Shown: positions 7,113 through 14,189, numbered from the stretch's first letter. The stretch is 22,093 nt of DNA from UBA2233 sp002347965 [NCBI: Nitrospirae bacterium UBA2233] (GCA_002347965.1 DDYN01000016.1:71432-93524), one strand, 5' to 3'. Numbers and translations: made by a program. The notes: generated from the letters alone by a model not told the origin.

Positions 7113-7961
7113 ATGCAAAAAGCGACTTTCTTCGAGGAGCTTACCGCCGCCCTCAAGGATCAAAGGCCGGTGGCACTTGCTATTTTGGTCGAGACAGTCG
7201 GATCAACCCCTCAAAGGCCGGGTGCCAAGATGCTTGTTTATGGGGACGGTACGACTTTGGGCACAGTGGGCGGTGGGATGATGGAGTACGAGGTGATCCA
7301 AAGGGCCCTCAAAGCCTTTGAGGGCGGGCACGCTGAGCTTCTTTCAATCAAGCTTTCTAAAGAGGCCGGCTATATGTGTGGAGGGAGTGCCAAGGTTTAC
7401 ATCGAACCGCTTTTACCGACCTCGGAGCTGATTATTTTGGGGGCAGGCCATATAGGTCAAGCACTTGCTTTCTTTGCACAACCACTCGGGTTTCGTGTCG
7501 TACTTTTGGATGGCAGGGAGGAATTTCTCGGACAAGCCAAAAAAAGGAACGCTAGCATAAAAACCACCCGCGTCGTCAACTATGCCGACCCCTTCCAAGA
7601 AGTTTGGGTCGGGCCATCTAGCTACATAGTTGTGGCGACCTTTAGTCATGCCCACGATTTCGAGGGGGTTCGCGCCGCGCTGAAAACCAAGGCTTCTTAT
7701 ATCGGGCTTGTCGGTTCTAAGACCAAACGTGCGGCACTCGAGGATCACCTCAAAAGGGAAGGAGTCGAGGTGGCAGACATCGCCCGCATCATGACGCCCG
7801 CCGGGTTGCCCATCGGTGCCGTAACGCCACAAGAGATTGCCATTTCTATCCTTGCCGAAATCATTCGGCTACGTCGTAGCTATGACCTGTCCGAACATAA
7901 CGGGGCTTCTTCTTGCAGCCGGGCTGTCCCGGCGCATGGGAAGCCCCAAGCCCCTGCTTGA
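7113..7961 (+). CDS. xdhC: XdhC-family molybdenum cofactor insertion protein
   Basis: This encodes 282 residues from the ATG at 7113 with AAGGAAAAG before it. The N-terminal XdhC/CoxI domain shows LAILVETVGSTPQRPGAKM, GTVGGGMMEYEV and the cysteine-containing YMCGGSAKVYIEPL. The C-terminal Rossmann domain begins LIILGAGHIGQALA and includes YIGLVGSKTKRAALEDHL and PAGLPIGAVTPQEIAISILAEI. XdhC proteins bind the Mo-pterin cofactor, promote its sulfuration and insert it into xanthine dehydrogenase-type enzymes, so this is very likely the maturation factor for the upstream hydroxylase. The last 26 residues are not family-like and overlap mocA by 80 bases. The stop codon may have been lost, so that the gene runs on into its neighbour. 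Confidence 0.93.
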   Translation: MQKATFFEELTAALKDQRPVALAILVETVGSTPQRPGAKMLVYGDGTTLGTVGGGMMEYEVIQRALKAFEGGHAELLSIKLSKEAGYMCGGSAKVYIEPLLPTSELIILGAGHIGQALAFFAQPLGFRVVLLDGREEFLGQAKKRNASIKTTRVVNYADPFQEVWVGPSSYIVVATFSHAHDFEGVRAALKTKASYIGLVGSKTKRAALEDHLKREGVEVADIARIMTPAGLPIGAVTPQEIAISILAEIIRLRRSYDLSEHNGASSCSRAVPAHGKPQAPA

Positions 7962-8490
7962 TTTCCAGGGTAAGACGGCAGTCACCCTTTGCCTTGAGGC
8001 AATGTTGAGCGGTGGCGCGGGCCAGGTCGTCCTCGTGACTCACCCAGGGCTTCGTCTGTGCCTCGAGGCGCTTGCTAAGGGCCTGCCCGTACGGGTCGAA
8101 ACGAACCCTAAACCGAATTCAGCCATGGCTGATTCTTTACGAGTAGGGATTAAAGCGTTAAAAGCCGACACAGAAGGCGTCCTCGTCCATCTCGTCGACC
8201 ACCCGCTCGTAAAGCCGCAGACAATCCAGACAATGGCCGGCGTATTTTGTCAAAATGCCTCCCAAATAATTATTCCAATGTTTCAAGAAAAAAAAGGCCA
8301 TCCTGTCCTACTTCCGATGAAATACTTGGGTGCGTTTCGGCCCGAAGAGACGCTGAAATGCTTGATCAAAAGATTTGCTAAACATGTGCGCTTTATGGAG
8401 CTTAATGACCAGGGAGTCCTGCAAGATTTGGACACACGCGAGGCTTACCTGGGGGCCAAGAAAGCTTTTGAACGGCCGAAGGGTGAATAA
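7882..8490 (+). CDS. MocA/MobA-like molybdenum cofactor nucleotidyltransferase
   Basis: This encodes 202 residues if translation starts at the ATG at 7882, the last in-frame ATG before the conserved GLLLAAGLSRRMGSPKPLL. A TTG at 7837 would add an unconserved extension. The protein is a compact NTP-transferase (family of MobA, MocA and CTP:molybdopterin cytidylyltransferases), with the nucleotide signature LAAGxSxRMG, the Lys in SPKPLL and the metal-binding LVDHPLVKP. With an xdhC beside it and a xanthine-oxidase-family enzyme upstream, CTP:Mo-pterin cytidylyltransferase activity is the best inference, because this enzyme family often uses the cytosine dinucleotide cofactor. There is no good ribosome site, and the long overlap with xdhC suggests translational coupling. 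It is the last gene of the plus-strand operon. Confidence 0.87.
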   Translation: MTCPNITGLLLAAGLSRRMGSPKPLLDFQGKTAVTLCLEAMLSGGAGQVVLVTHPGLRLCLEALAKGLPVRVETNPKPNSAMADSLRVGIKALKADTEGVLVHLVDHPLVKPQTIQTMAGVFCQNASQIIIPMFQEKKGHPVLLPMKYLGAFRPEETLKCLIKRFAKHVRFMELNDQGVLQDLDTREAYLGAKKAFERPKGE

Positions 8491-8762
8491 TTTTGTTTCT
8501 TTGACCGATACTTATATGACCGCGGCAGCGTAAGCGGCCGTGGTCATATGTCTGGCAAAAGAAAAACCATTGTCAGGCCTGTTCTCCTGCCTGGGTAGCT
8601 CCATTTGACAGCCCTGACAAGCCACAAGATAGCCGCTACAGCTCTTTCGTCTTTTAGATGCTCAATCGGAAAGGCGACGGAGTCTTTCTGTGCCTCAAGA
8701 GCGGACATATCCATGAACGACTCGAGCGAACACGCTTGCCATCGCCCCCCCAATGCATAGAT
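8491..8762. other. Intergenic gap between convergent operons
   Basis: About 270 bases between mocA (+) and the response regulator (-). A 69-codon open frame on the minus strand (8753 to 8544) begins with TTG, has no ribosome site and resembles nothing I know; I do not count it as a gene. The only clear structure is the stem-loop at 8514-8549. Confidence 0.5.
8514..8549. terminator. 13-bp stem-loop between the convergent operons
   Basis: Arms 8514-8526 and 8537-8549 pair at all 13 positions (one as G-U on the plus-strand RNA) around a 10-base loop. It begins 24 bases after the mocA stop and would also be reached by transcripts of the nif operon, which suits a shared terminator. Neither side has a proper T-run, so it is not a textbook intrinsic terminator. 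Confidence 0.5.
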
Positions 8763-10154
8763 TTAGGCATCGAGGATGTGGTATCGCTTAATCCTATGGC
8801 GGAGCACGTTGCGGGTGATGCCCAGAAGCTGGGCTGTCTTGACCTGGTTGCCCTTGGAAATTTCGAGCGCCCTTCGGACCGTCGCCTCTTCGAGCCGGTC
8901 GAAGGCTGTCCCCGGGTTCTTCATGAGGAACCTCTCAAGGCTCGCCTCGAAGGGCTCTTCTTGCCCTGTCCTGCTGGCTTCCGGGTCTAAATCGAGCGTG
9001 TATGGGGGTATGGAGAGCTCCAAGGGGGTAATCTTGCCCCCTTTGGCCTTGAGCCCGGCCTCCCTTAGGGTGTTCTCAAGCTCCCTTACGTTGCCCGGCC
9101 AGGTGTAGGCAAGGAGCACGTCCATCGTTTCTTGGGTAATGTGGAGGTAAGGGTTGGCGAGCTCGCTCCTGAACTTGCCCAAAAAATGCTCCACAAGAAG
9201 GGGAATGTCTTGTCTTCTCGCCCTTAACGGCGGAAGGTTCAACCTTACGACGTTAAGCCGGTAATAGAGGTCTTCCCGAAACGTTCCGCGCTTCAAAGCC
9301 TCTTCGAGGTCCAGGTTTGTGGCCGCGACAATCCGCACGTCCAGTTGGATTGGCTCTTTCCCCCCCACGCGGTAAATCTCGCGCTCCTGAAAGAACCGAA
9401 GCAGTTTGGCTTGGATTGGCAAGGAAAGCTCGCCCACCTCGTCCAAGAACAAGGTCGAACCGTCGGCAACCTCGAACAAGCCTTTTTTTCTAGCAGCGGC
9501 GCCCGTGAAGGCGTCCTTCTCGTGGCCGAACAGCTCCGACTCGATCAGGCTCTCCGGAATGGCCGCGCAGTTGATGGCCACCATCGTGCAATCTCTACGG
9601 CTAGAGTGTTCGTGGATCTTCTTGGCAATCAGCTCTTTGCCCGTACCAGACTCTCCCCATAGCAACACCGTCGCGTCCGTCCTGGCAAGCCGGCCGATCA
9701 TCTTGTAGACTTCCTGCATCAAGACGCTTTGGCCGACAAGCTCGCTTTCTTGGGGCGGAATGGGGCTCTTTTGCCCCCCGATCGACTCCAGAAACCCACG
9801 GACCTCGAGGGCCTTCGCGACGAGCTCTGAAAAGGCCTCGACGTCGAAAGGCTTGAGGAGGTAATCGTAGGCCTCGAGCTTCATCGCGTTGATGGCCGTC
9901 TCGGTCGTCCCGAAGGCGGTCATGACGATAACGGGAAGCATGGGGAACTCTTCTCGGATCCTGCGAAGCACTTCGATCCCGTCCTCGTAGGGCATCTTGA
10001 CGTCCAAAAGGACAAGGTCGGGTTGGTCTTCCCTTAGCTTCCGCATGCCCTCTTTTGAGTCGTAGGCCGATAGCACCTCGTAGCGACCCTTGAAGATCCG
10101 CCGGAACGAGTAATGAATGTTCCGTTCGTCGTCGACGACCAAGATGCGCTTCAT
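8763..10154 (-). CDS. NtrC-family sigma-54-dependent response regulator
   Basis: This encodes 463 residues. The receiver domain (1-120) has the acidic pair Asp9/Asp10 after LVV, phospho-acceptor Asp51 in LVLLDVKMP, Thr79 and Lys101. The AAA+ domain (about 138-375) has Walker A GESGTGKE at 167-174, Walker B TLFLDE ending at Glu239, and VRIVAATN. The C-terminal Fis-type helix-turn-helix is EISKGNQVKTAQLLGITRNV. The sigma-54 contact loop reads DAFTGA at 214-219 where the family has GAFTGA; the Asp codon GAC differs by one base from GGC. The gene starts two bases after the kinase stop, so the pair is surely co-expressed and the kinase is the likely partner. Control of nif or nitrogen genes is inferred from position alone. 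Confidence 0.95.
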   Translation of the reverse strand: MKRILVVDDERNIHYSFRRIFKGRYEVLSAYDSKEGMRKLREDQPDLVLLDVKMPYEDGIEVLRRIREEFPMLPVIVMTAFGTTETAINAMKLEAYDYLLKPFDVEAFSELVAKALEVRGFLESIGGQKSPIPPQESELVGQSVLMQEVYKMIGRLARTDATVLLWGESGTGKELIAKKIHEHSSRRDCTMVAINCAAIPESLIESELFGHEKDAFTGAAARKKGLFEVADGSTLFLDEVGELSLPIQAKLLRFFQEREIYRVGGKEPIQLDVRIVAATNLDLEEALKRGTFREDLYYRLNVVRLNLPPLRARRQDIPLLVEHFLGKFRSELANPYLHITQETMDVLLAYTWPGNVRELENTLREAGLKAKGGKITPLELSIPPYTLDLDPEASRTGQEEPFEASLERFLMKNPGTAFDRLEEATVRRALEISKGNQVKTAQLLGITRNVLRHRIKRYHILDA

Positions 10155-10156
10155 CG

Positions 10157-11386
10157 TTAGACGGGCTCAACCCCTTTCTTGGGCAGCCAGACGCTTGCCG
10201 TCATCCCCTTGCCGCTCGGGCCCGGCTCCAACGTAATCTTTCCCCCGTGCTCCTCGATGATCCGGGCAGACAAAGGAAGCCCGAGACCAATCCCTTTTTC
10301 TTTGGTCGTGTAAAAAGGGATGAAGAGCTTCGGAATCTCCTTGAGGTCCACACCGGAGCCCGTGTCTTGGATATCCACCCGAAGGAACGCCTTCGACCAA
10401 TGAACCCCGCAGGACACCTCTCCAGCTCCCTCGATCGCCTGGAGGGCGTTGAGGACGAGGTTCAAAAATACTTGCTTGAGCTTGTTGCCATCGACACGGA
10501 GCACGGCGGGCTCTTTCCCGTAGTTTTTAACGAGCGTCACTCCGCGCGACTTCGCCTCGTACGCCGTAAGAATCAGCACCTCTTCGAGGATCTCCTTGAT
10601 ATCGTGAGGGGCCTCGTGGAGGCCAGACGGCCTCGCGAAATCGAGAAACTGCTCGATAAGCAAATTAATGCGCTTCACCTCGTTGTTTAGCACGGCGATG
10701 TCGTCCGTTACCTGACAAAACCGGCAAAATTCCGGCGCTTGGCGCTGTATGGCGTAAAGAAGCATGTTTATGACGTTTAATGGGTTCCGGATCTCGTGCG
10801 CAAGCCCGGCCGATAGCTCCCCTAGGCTCACGAATCGCTCTTTGTCGGCGATCTCCTTTTGGGCCTGAACCACCTGGCAATGCAGCCTGGCGTTCTCGAT
10901 AGCCATCGCGGAGTGAAGCGCCGAGAGGTTGGCAAGCTCGAACTCTTCTTGGCTAAGCGCCTTGGCAAACGACCAGTAGATGTTCATTACACCGATCACG
11001 ACACCCTGTACGCTCAAAGGAACGCTAAGCAGGCTCACGAGCCCCTCCCCTTGGAGAAGCGCCTTGTATACAAGCCTGCCCTCCCGGGAAATGTCCGGAA
11101 TAAAGACGGGGGAGTTGGTTTTTACGACCTCTCCCACGAGCGAACCGGCTACCTCCAGGGGGGGTTTTTGTGTGTACCCTTCCGAGCCCAAGTAGTGCGC
11201 TTTGATATAAAGGATTTCTTCATCTTCGTCGAGGAGGAGGATGGACACGAGCCTGGCATCCAGGAGGCTCGAAACGACCCTGGTGATGCCCTGGAGCGTA
11301 TCCTCCAGCGATCCAGGGTTGGAATACATCGTAACGATCGCCCTGGATGCCTTGAGCAGCTTCGATTCTTCAACTCGCTCTAGCAT
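10157..11386 (-). CDS. GAF-domain sensor histidine kinase (NtrB-like output)
   Basis: This encodes 409 residues from the ATG at 11386, which overlaps the end of hesA; a start five codons earlier is also possible. It has no membrane segment. The order is an N-terminal GAF domain (about 15-170, with SVPLSVQGVVIGVMNIY), a short coiled coil, the HisKA domain with phospho-acceptor His197 in GLAHEIRNPLN, and the ATPase domain with an N box (QVFLNLVLNALQA), G1 (DTGSGV) and G2 (GIGLGLPLS). A CRFC pair (Cys221 and Cys224) lies in the dimerisation helices, 24 residues after the histidine. The soluble GAF architecture suggests sensing of a cytoplasmic signal such as redox state, oxygen or a small ligand. 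It should phosphorylate the next gene's product. Confidence 0.93.
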   Translation of the reverse strand: MLERVEESKLLKASRAIVTMYSNPGSLEDTLQGITRVVSSLLDARLVSILLLDEDEEILYIKAHYLGSEGYTQKPPLEVAGSLVGEVVKTNSPVFIPDISREGRLVYKALLQGEGLVSLLSVPLSVQGVVIGVMNIYWSFAKALSQEEFELANLSALHSAMAIENARLHCQVVQAQKEIADKERFVSLGELSAGLAHEIRNPLNVINMLLYAIQRQAPEFCRFCQVTDDIAVLNNEVKRINLLIEQFLDFARPSGLHEAPHDIKEILEEVLILTAYEAKSRGVTLVKNYGKEPAVLRVDGNKLKQVFLNLVLNALQAIEGAGEVSCGVHWSKAFLRVDIQDTGSGVDLKEIPKLFIPFYTTKEKGIGLGLPLSARIIEEHGGKITLEPGPSGKGMTASVWLPKKGVEPV

Positions 11387-12105
11387 GCCTGGCAAACACA
11401 CCCGGGTCTTTTTTTGAGCTTAATCTTCTTGACCTCCAAAGGCAACGCCCGGATCAGCCCCAGTATGCCGTAGTACTCTTTTACGCCCATTCCCAAGAAG
11501 GAGACGGCCACGAGCGCTCCCAAGCATCCCATGAGCCCCGCATGGGCCCCGAGCACGCCAAAGCGCGGGTTCCAGGAAGGAAAACTGGGAAACAAGCAAA
11601 AAAGGCACGGCGTTCTTGGCGGGTCCAAAAGAACGACCTGCCCCTCGAAGGCGTACATGGCAAGCTCCAAAAGCGGGGTTTGAGTGCGCACGGCAAACAG
11701 TCCGAGCGCTTCTCTGTCCTCGAAATTATGGCGGCAATCTACGATGAGGTCCGGCTTGGGCTGCAAAGCGTCAAGATCAAGGTCTCGAACAAACCCAGAG
11801 ATCGTATGAACGCGCGTCGTTTTACTGAAACGCCGAATCGCCTCTTTGGCAAGCTCTGCCCTAGGCCGCCCGAGGCCGTCTTCGGGCATCAAGACCTGAC
11901 GGTTCAAGTCTTCAAGGGTAAGGTCCCCTTCGTGCACGAGAGTAAGCTCGCCCACGCCAGCCGCCGCCAGCTCGAGCGCAAGAGGCCCGCCTAGCCCCCC
12001 CACTCCGGCCACAAGCACGCTTGAAGACGCAAGCTTCCTTTGAGCCTCGATGCCAAACCCGGGCAGCGCGATCTGCCTTGCAAACCGCCGGTAGGACTCC
12101 TCCAT
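11380..12105 (-). CDS. hesA: HesA/MoeB/ThiF-family E1-like adenylyltransferase
   Basis: This encodes 241 residues. The N-terminal Rossmann part shows RFARQIALPGFG, GVGGLGGPLALELAAAGVG (from Gly34) and the acidic HEGDLTLEDLNRQVL. The segment DCRHNFEDRE corresponds to the DCxDNFxxR adenylation motif of the family. Zinc-binding cysteine pairs are present at Cys167/Cys170 (PCLFC) and near the C-terminus at Cys238/Cys241. Relatives activate the C-terminus of a ubiquitin-like sulfur carrier by adenylation (MoeB, ThiF). HesA genes are common in nif clusters, where a role in molybdenum or sulfur supply for the cofactor is suspected but unproven. The last codons overlap the kinase start, and the gene begins eight bases after nifI2 ends. 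No carrier protein is seen in the window. Confidence 0.88.
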   Translation of the reverse strand: MEESYRRFARQIALPGFGIEAQRKLASSSVLVAGVGGLGGPLALELAAAGVGELTLVHEGDLTLEDLNRQVLMPEDGLGRPRAELAKEAIRRFSKTTRVHTISGFVRDLDLDALQPKPDLIVDCRHNFEDREALGLFAVRTQTPLLELAMYAFEGQVVLLDPPRTPCLFCLFPSFPSWNPRFGVLGAHAGLMGCLGALVAVSFLGMGVKEYYGILGLIRALPLEVKKIKLKKRPGCVCQAC

Positions 12106-12112
12106 GGGTCCC

Positions 12113-12517
12113 CTAAGAGAGCAGATTTTTTTCGCCCGTCCTTACTGTGTAGGTCTCTTCAAGGGGCAAAACGAACACCCGGCCATCGCCCGCGTTACCG
12201 GTTTGATTGACTTCGAGTATCGCTTTGAGAGTATCTTCGACCTTTTCGTCTTCCACGACGATCTCGATGAGCCTTTTTGGGACAAACTGCAAGGGCCGGT
12301 GAATCTGGTGCTCGAGCGCGTACCTAGCGGGGGTCATGGTCAGCTTGCCAGGCCCCTCCATGGCCTCCAGCTCTGGGTCGATCTCGCTCATCACCCCGCC
12401 CTGCTTGCCTCTGCCGAGCACCGCATGCAGCGTCATGCCCGTCACGCCGACCCGCTCGAGCGCTTTTTTCGTCTCGGGGACAAGCGCCCTCCGGATGATG
12501 GCCACAACCTCTTTCAT
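12113..12517 (-). CDS. nifI2: NifI2, PII-like nitrogenase switch protein
   Basis: This encodes 134 residues. It has the PII fold with a long T-loop, and it carries the NifI2 hallmarks: start MKEVVAIIR, VLGRGKQGG, PKRLIEIVVEDEKVE, VNQTGNAGDGRVFVLP and closing YTVRTGE. In methanogens NifI1 and NifI2 form a complex that binds NifDK and blocks it when 2-oxoglutarate is low, a quick response to ammonium. The start codon overlaps the nifI1 stop as ATGA, so the two are translationally coupled, matching an obligate partnership. In most known clusters the pair lies between nifH and nifD; here it lies far downstream. Confidence 0.93.
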   Translation of the reverse strand: MKEVVAIIRRALVPETKKALERVGVTGMTLHAVLGRGKQGGVMSEIDPELEAMEGPGKLTMTPARYALEHQIHRPLQFVPKRLIEIVVEDEKVEDTLKAILEVNQTGNAGDGRVFVLPLEETYTVRTGEKNLLS

Positions 12518-12831
12518 AGCCCCCTTTCCCCCGTACGGATGGTGTAGGCATCGAGAACGTCCGTCACGAAGACTCGGCCGTCGCCTATATTTCCCGTACG
12601 TGCGGCCTCCATGACCGTCTCGACGACCTTGGGCACGTCCTTATCCTCTAGAACCATCAAGAGCATGACCTTGGGCAGCTCGTCGTAATGAACAGACCCG
12701 ACTACAAGCCCTTTTTGCTTCCCCCTCCCGAACACGTGCATCTTGGTCAGCGAAGGATACCCTTCGGCCTCGAGCTTCAAAACCACCTCGTACTCTTTCT
12801 CGGGCCGGATAATCGCCCGGACCATCTTCAC
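12514..12831 (-). CDS. nifI1: NifI1, PII-like nitrogenase switch protein
   Basis: This encodes 105 residues with the PII-family pattern of NifI1: MKMVRAIIRPEKEYEVV, LTKMHVFGRGKQKGL, a short T-loop with YDELPKVMLLMVLEDKDV, EAARTGNIGDGRVFV and closing AYTIRTGER. It lacks the uridylylated tyrosine context of GlnB/GlnK, and the KGLVVG stretch is typical for NifI1. Together with NifI2 it would switch off nitrogenase directly in response to ATP, ADP and 2-oxoglutarate. The gene begins 16 bases after the second nifX-like gene ends, with GAGGGTGCC before its ATG, and its stop overlaps nifI2. Confidence 0.93.
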   Translation of the reverse strand: MKMVRAIIRPEKEYEVVLKLEAEGYPSLTKMHVFGRGKQKGLVVGSVHYDELPKVMLLMVLEDKDVPKVVETVMEAARTGNIGDGRVFVTDVLDAYTIRTGERGL

Positions 12832-12847
12832 GGCACCCTCCTAACGT

Positions 12848-13324
12848 TTAGTGTATCTCCAGTTGCCTTTGGTTCGCCGACTTCGTGTAACGCGCTACTT
12901 CCGATTTGGGAGCTAGGATCTGTTTGAGCCAAGGGGGAGGGTCTTTTTCAATCGCCCGGACGAGCTTTTGCAAAAACCCCTCGACGGTCTCTCCTGTTTT
13001 AACCTTGACGGGGCTGATTCCCATCCGCACCAGCGCAACCGTGACCTCCGGCCCGATCTCGCCGGCTACGATCACGTCGGTCCCGTTAAGGGCCTCGAGC
13101 TTGTCCATAATCCCGTTCGAACCTGACGCCTTGAGATGGTGGAACGACAAGACGCTTTCGATCCACGCCCCTGTCCCGTCGAGCCTGTACACGACGAAGC
13201 GCTTGGCCCTGCCGAAGTGCTCTGTCAGGTGAAGGAGGTCGTCGGATGCGAACGCAACCTTAATGCCGAGCCCGTCCTCGGGCTGCCTGGAAGTCAAACG
13301 AATGCTCGAAAAGGGGGCTTTCAT
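12848..13324 (-). CDS. Second NifX-like FeMo-cofactor binding/carrier protein
   Basis: This encodes 158 residues from the ATG at 13324, chosen because a very strong GGAGGGGGGAG site stands before it; a longer frame from 13459 would run back over fdxB. The NifX / NifB C-terminal domain family is seen in IKVAFASDDLLHLTEHFGRAKRFVVYRLD (family pattern VAFAS..HFG.....Y), IVAGEIGPEVTVALVRMGISPVK and VEGFLQKLV. The ending DPPPWLKQIL is close to NPPPWIRKIL of the NifX encoded at 16527-16904, so the two are paralogues or share a common tail. Such proteins carry NifB-co or FeMo-co intermediates between NifB, NifEN and apo-NifDK. An unconserved tail rich in Lys, Arg and Gln follows. The gene could also be called nafY-like. 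Confidence 0.87.
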   Translation of the reverse strand: MKAPFSSIRLTSRQPEDGLGIKVAFASDDLLHLTEHFGRAKRFVVYRLDGTGAWIESVLSFHHLKASGSNGIMDKLEALNGTDVIVAGEIGPEVTVALVRMGISPVKVKTGETVEGFLQKLVRAIEKDPPPWLKQILAPKSEVARYTKSANQRQLEIH

Positions 13325-13337
13325 CGTCTCCCCCCTC

Positions 13338-13616
13338 CTATGCCAGCATCCGTTCGGCATGGGAAAAGCACTTCTTTGGGCAGGCACGCTGGCAGGACTG
13401 GCATCCGATGCATTCGCCAGGGCGCGCCAGCCCCATGACCATCCGCCCATCCTCGTCATTTTCTAGCTCCTCGAGCATGAGAACAGCGCACCCACATATC
13501 TTATAACATCTTCCGCATCCAAGACACTTGTCCGTATCGATCGCCTGCACGAACTTAGGGGTCCAGGGCCTGCCGGAGGCGTTGAATGAAACGAGCAACC
13601 CCGAAGCTTCAGCCAT
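13338..13616 (-). CDS. fdxB: Nif-specific ferredoxin III (two 4Fe-4S clusters)
   Basis: This encodes 92 residues from the ATG at 13616, placed five bases after AAGGAGAG; an in-frame TTG and ATG upstream would only add a basic leader. The FdxB family start is clear in GRPWTPKFVQAIDTDKC. The first cluster is bound by Cys31, Cys34, Cys37 and Cys41 and the second by Cys69, Cys72, Cys75 and Cys79, with additional Cys43 and Cys83. Ferredoxins of this family occur in nif operons and are thought to supply electrons for nitrogenase or cofactor assembly. The short CxxCxxCxxxC spacing of both sites argues for two low-potential 4Fe-4S clusters. Confidence 0.93.
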   Translation of the reverse strand: MAEASGLLVSFNASGRPWTPKFVQAIDTDKCLGCGRCYKICGCAVLMLEELENDEDGRMVMGLARPGECIGCQSCQRACPKKCFSHAERMLA

Positions 13617-13661
13617 GACTCTCTCCTTCATTTTAAGCTTATCGCTTGCCAAATGCGGCCT

Positions 13662-13862
13662 TTAAACCCGTCTCAACTCGAGCGTGACGGGAAGCTTGCC
13701 TTCGAGCGCCCCCGGCGGAACGAGCAGTCGAAAGCCGTTCGAAAGCGTGAGAACCTCCCCCGAATCCTCGAGCTTGCGCTCGAGAACCTCTTCTTCCAAG
13801 TCTTTCTTGGCAATGTAGACGGTCAGCTTCCCGCTTGGAGTCCTACGGATCGTCGCCTTCAC
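13662..13862 (-). CDS. nifT: NifT/FixU protein
   Basis: This encodes 66 residues starting with GTG at 13862 after GAAGGAG. It matches the small NifT/FixU family in size and pattern: MKATIRRTPSGKLTVYIAKKDLEE, then LSNGFRLLVP and the short beta-strand ending PVTLELRRV. The function of NifT is not known; mutants in model diazotrophs have mild or no phenotype. It lies between nifW and fdxB in the usual accessory block. Confidence 0.92.
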   Translation of the reverse strand: MKATIRRTPSGKLTVYIAKKDLEEEVLERKLEDSGEVLTLSNGFRLLVPPGALEGKLPVTLELRRV

Positions 13863-13880
13863 CCTCTTTTCTCCTTCAAT

Positions 13881-14189
13881 TCAAATCGATACGCCGCATT
13901 CGGCCTGGCACTCAACACACGGGGTTGCGAGCCCCTTTCTCCGAACTTCTTCCCGGATGACCTCGCCGTAGGCCTTAAGGAGCGATAGCCGAAGGAGCCT
14001 GATGGCCTCTTCCTCGTCAGGCTTTGGCTCTATGGCCTCGATTCGGGCCTTGTAGGCCCGAAAGCGCCGAAGCAGGGGCACCCTGAACGCGTCGATTACC
14101 TCCGAATCGAAGGCAACCCCAAAAAAGCCGAACAACTCCTCGGCCCGCTCGAGCCTGTAGAACGCCTCGGGGAAATTCATTCTGACCAT
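13881..14189 (-). CDS. nifW: NifW nitrogenase-protective protein, with altered N-terminus
   Basis: This encodes 102 residues from the ATG at 14189; the ATG at 14180 is an alternative, and neither has a strong ribosome site. NifW is recognised by FYRLERAEELFGFFGVAFDSEV, then RVPLLRRFRAY and the helical LLKAYGEVI segment. NifW helps keep the MoFe protein active under oxygen. The C-terminus is unusual, with three cysteines (Cys91, Cys94, Cys98) in TPCVECQAECG. From GCG TTC to GAG GAG T its 5' coding sequence is identical over 32 bases to an orphan stub at 16020-16051, beyond an inserted amidase gene. The first nine codons differ from the stub, so they come from the insert. The ancestral coupling to the DUF269 gene has been lost. 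Confidence 0.9.
   Translation of the reverse strand: MVRMNFPEAFYRLERAEELFGFFGVAFDSEVIDAFRVPLLRRFRAYKARIEAIEPKPDEEEAIRLLRLSLLKAYGEVIREEVRRKGLATPCVECQAECGVSI
14134..14165. repeat. 32-bp direct repeat, copy 1 (inside intact nifW)
   Basis: Perfectly identical to 16020-16051, same orientation, start-to-start distance 1,886 bases. It encodes AFYRLERAEE plus two bases on the minus strand. The bases just outside differ on both sides. Confidence 0.97.

Noticed and set aside
8544-8753. 69-codon minus-strand frame directly after the response regulator
   Set aside because: It starts with TTG, has no ribosome site, overlaps the stem-loop at its end and resembles no family I know.
13325-13459. Upstream extension of the second nifX-like gene to 13459
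   Set aside because: The extra 45 residues are antisense-like sequence over fdxB in another frame, and the best ribosome site stands before 13324.
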